Shown piece after piece: positions 33,571 to 33,583 of a stretch of 33,583 nt of DNA. The notes beneath the pieces were generated by a model that saw nothing but the letters and a program-made list of their open reading frames with translations, was not told the DNA's origin and searched no databases. The stretch lies in NCBI GenBank assembly GCA_009840305.1, contig VXNY01000022.1, positions 78,042-111,624 on the forward strand, written 5' to 3'. The DNA is from Gammaproteobacteria bacterium. GTDB taxonomy: Bacteria > Pseudomonadota > Gammaproteobacteria > Pseudomonadales > Azotimanducaceae. The stretch's first letter is position 1; every line of letters begins with the position of its first letter. The translations under genes were made by a program, and so were the position numbers.

Positions 33571-33583
33571 TATATAAGTCCCA

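Larger units (their letters stand above)
32315..33583 (+). mobile_element. Solitary tnpB insertion element (IS200/IS605 group, tnpA absent)
   Basis: The element consists of tnpB plus flanks. AGTCCCA occurs at 32314-32320, right at the end of the TM2 gene, and again at 33577-33583, the last bases of the window. These may mark the ends, although IS200/IS605 elements do not make target duplications. A subterminal hairpin follows the gene. The right boundary may lie beyond the window. Confidence 0.5.

Noticed and set aside
1-33583. CRISPR arrays, tRNA or rRNA genes, prophage
   Set aside because: No regularly spaced repeats, no cloverleaf or rRNA stretch and no phage genes were seen. The only tandem repeat is coding (rpsB tail).

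Overview
The window is a gene-dense stretch of a gammaproteobacterial chromosome of moderate GC. The evidence is the order rpsB-tsf-pyrH-frr-uppS-cdsA-rseP-bamA, the presence of rsmJ, gspN/gspC/gspD and the Yej-type peptide transporter, and a RelA-type (rather than bifunctional Rel-type) ppGpp synthetase. I cannot place it below class. Start codons are often not ATG: TTG is inferred for rpsB, uppS, dapE, adk and the TonB receptor, and GTG for map and the EEP hydrolase.

Layout. (1) 1-6978, minus strand: a translation and envelope operon. rpsB (S2, with a long acidic repeat tail) leads, then tsf, pyrH, frr, uppS, cdsA, rseP and the first 179 codons of bamA, cut by the window edge. dxr, normally in this cluster, is absent. 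(2) 7251-12815, plus strand: map and dapE, diverging from rpsB, then gspN, gspC and gspD, a partial type II secretion cluster. (3) 12825-15010, minus strand: rsmJ, an unassigned methyltransferase and tsaB. moeA diverges from tsaB with only 6 bp between the start codons. (4) 16397-20248: a GTG-started EEP-family hydrolase (minus), a 450-bp intergenic region, and a TonB-dependent receptor (plus) carrying a canonical EF-hand calcium loop. (5) 20265-25186, minus strand: rnc-era-recO-relA-adk, tightly packed. RelA seems to lack its zinc-finger ribosome-binding domain. (6) 25256-30849, minus strand: an SO_0444-like Cys-rich metal permease and yejA-yejB-yejE without the ATPase yejF. (7) 31020-33583: a membrane-anchored protein of unknown function, a TM2-domain protein and a TnpB RNA-guided nuclease of the IS200/IS605 group with an intact catalytic triad and a 3' hairpin, without tnpA.

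Most of the window is housekeeping. The points most worth a second look are the RelA lacking its zinc-finger domain and followed by adk (which can recycle the AMP that RelA makes), the 14-residue acidic repeats on S2, the EF-hand inside the TonB receptor, the palindrome at the yejA promoter, and the solitary TnpB. I saw no rRNA, tRNA, CRISPR array or prophage.
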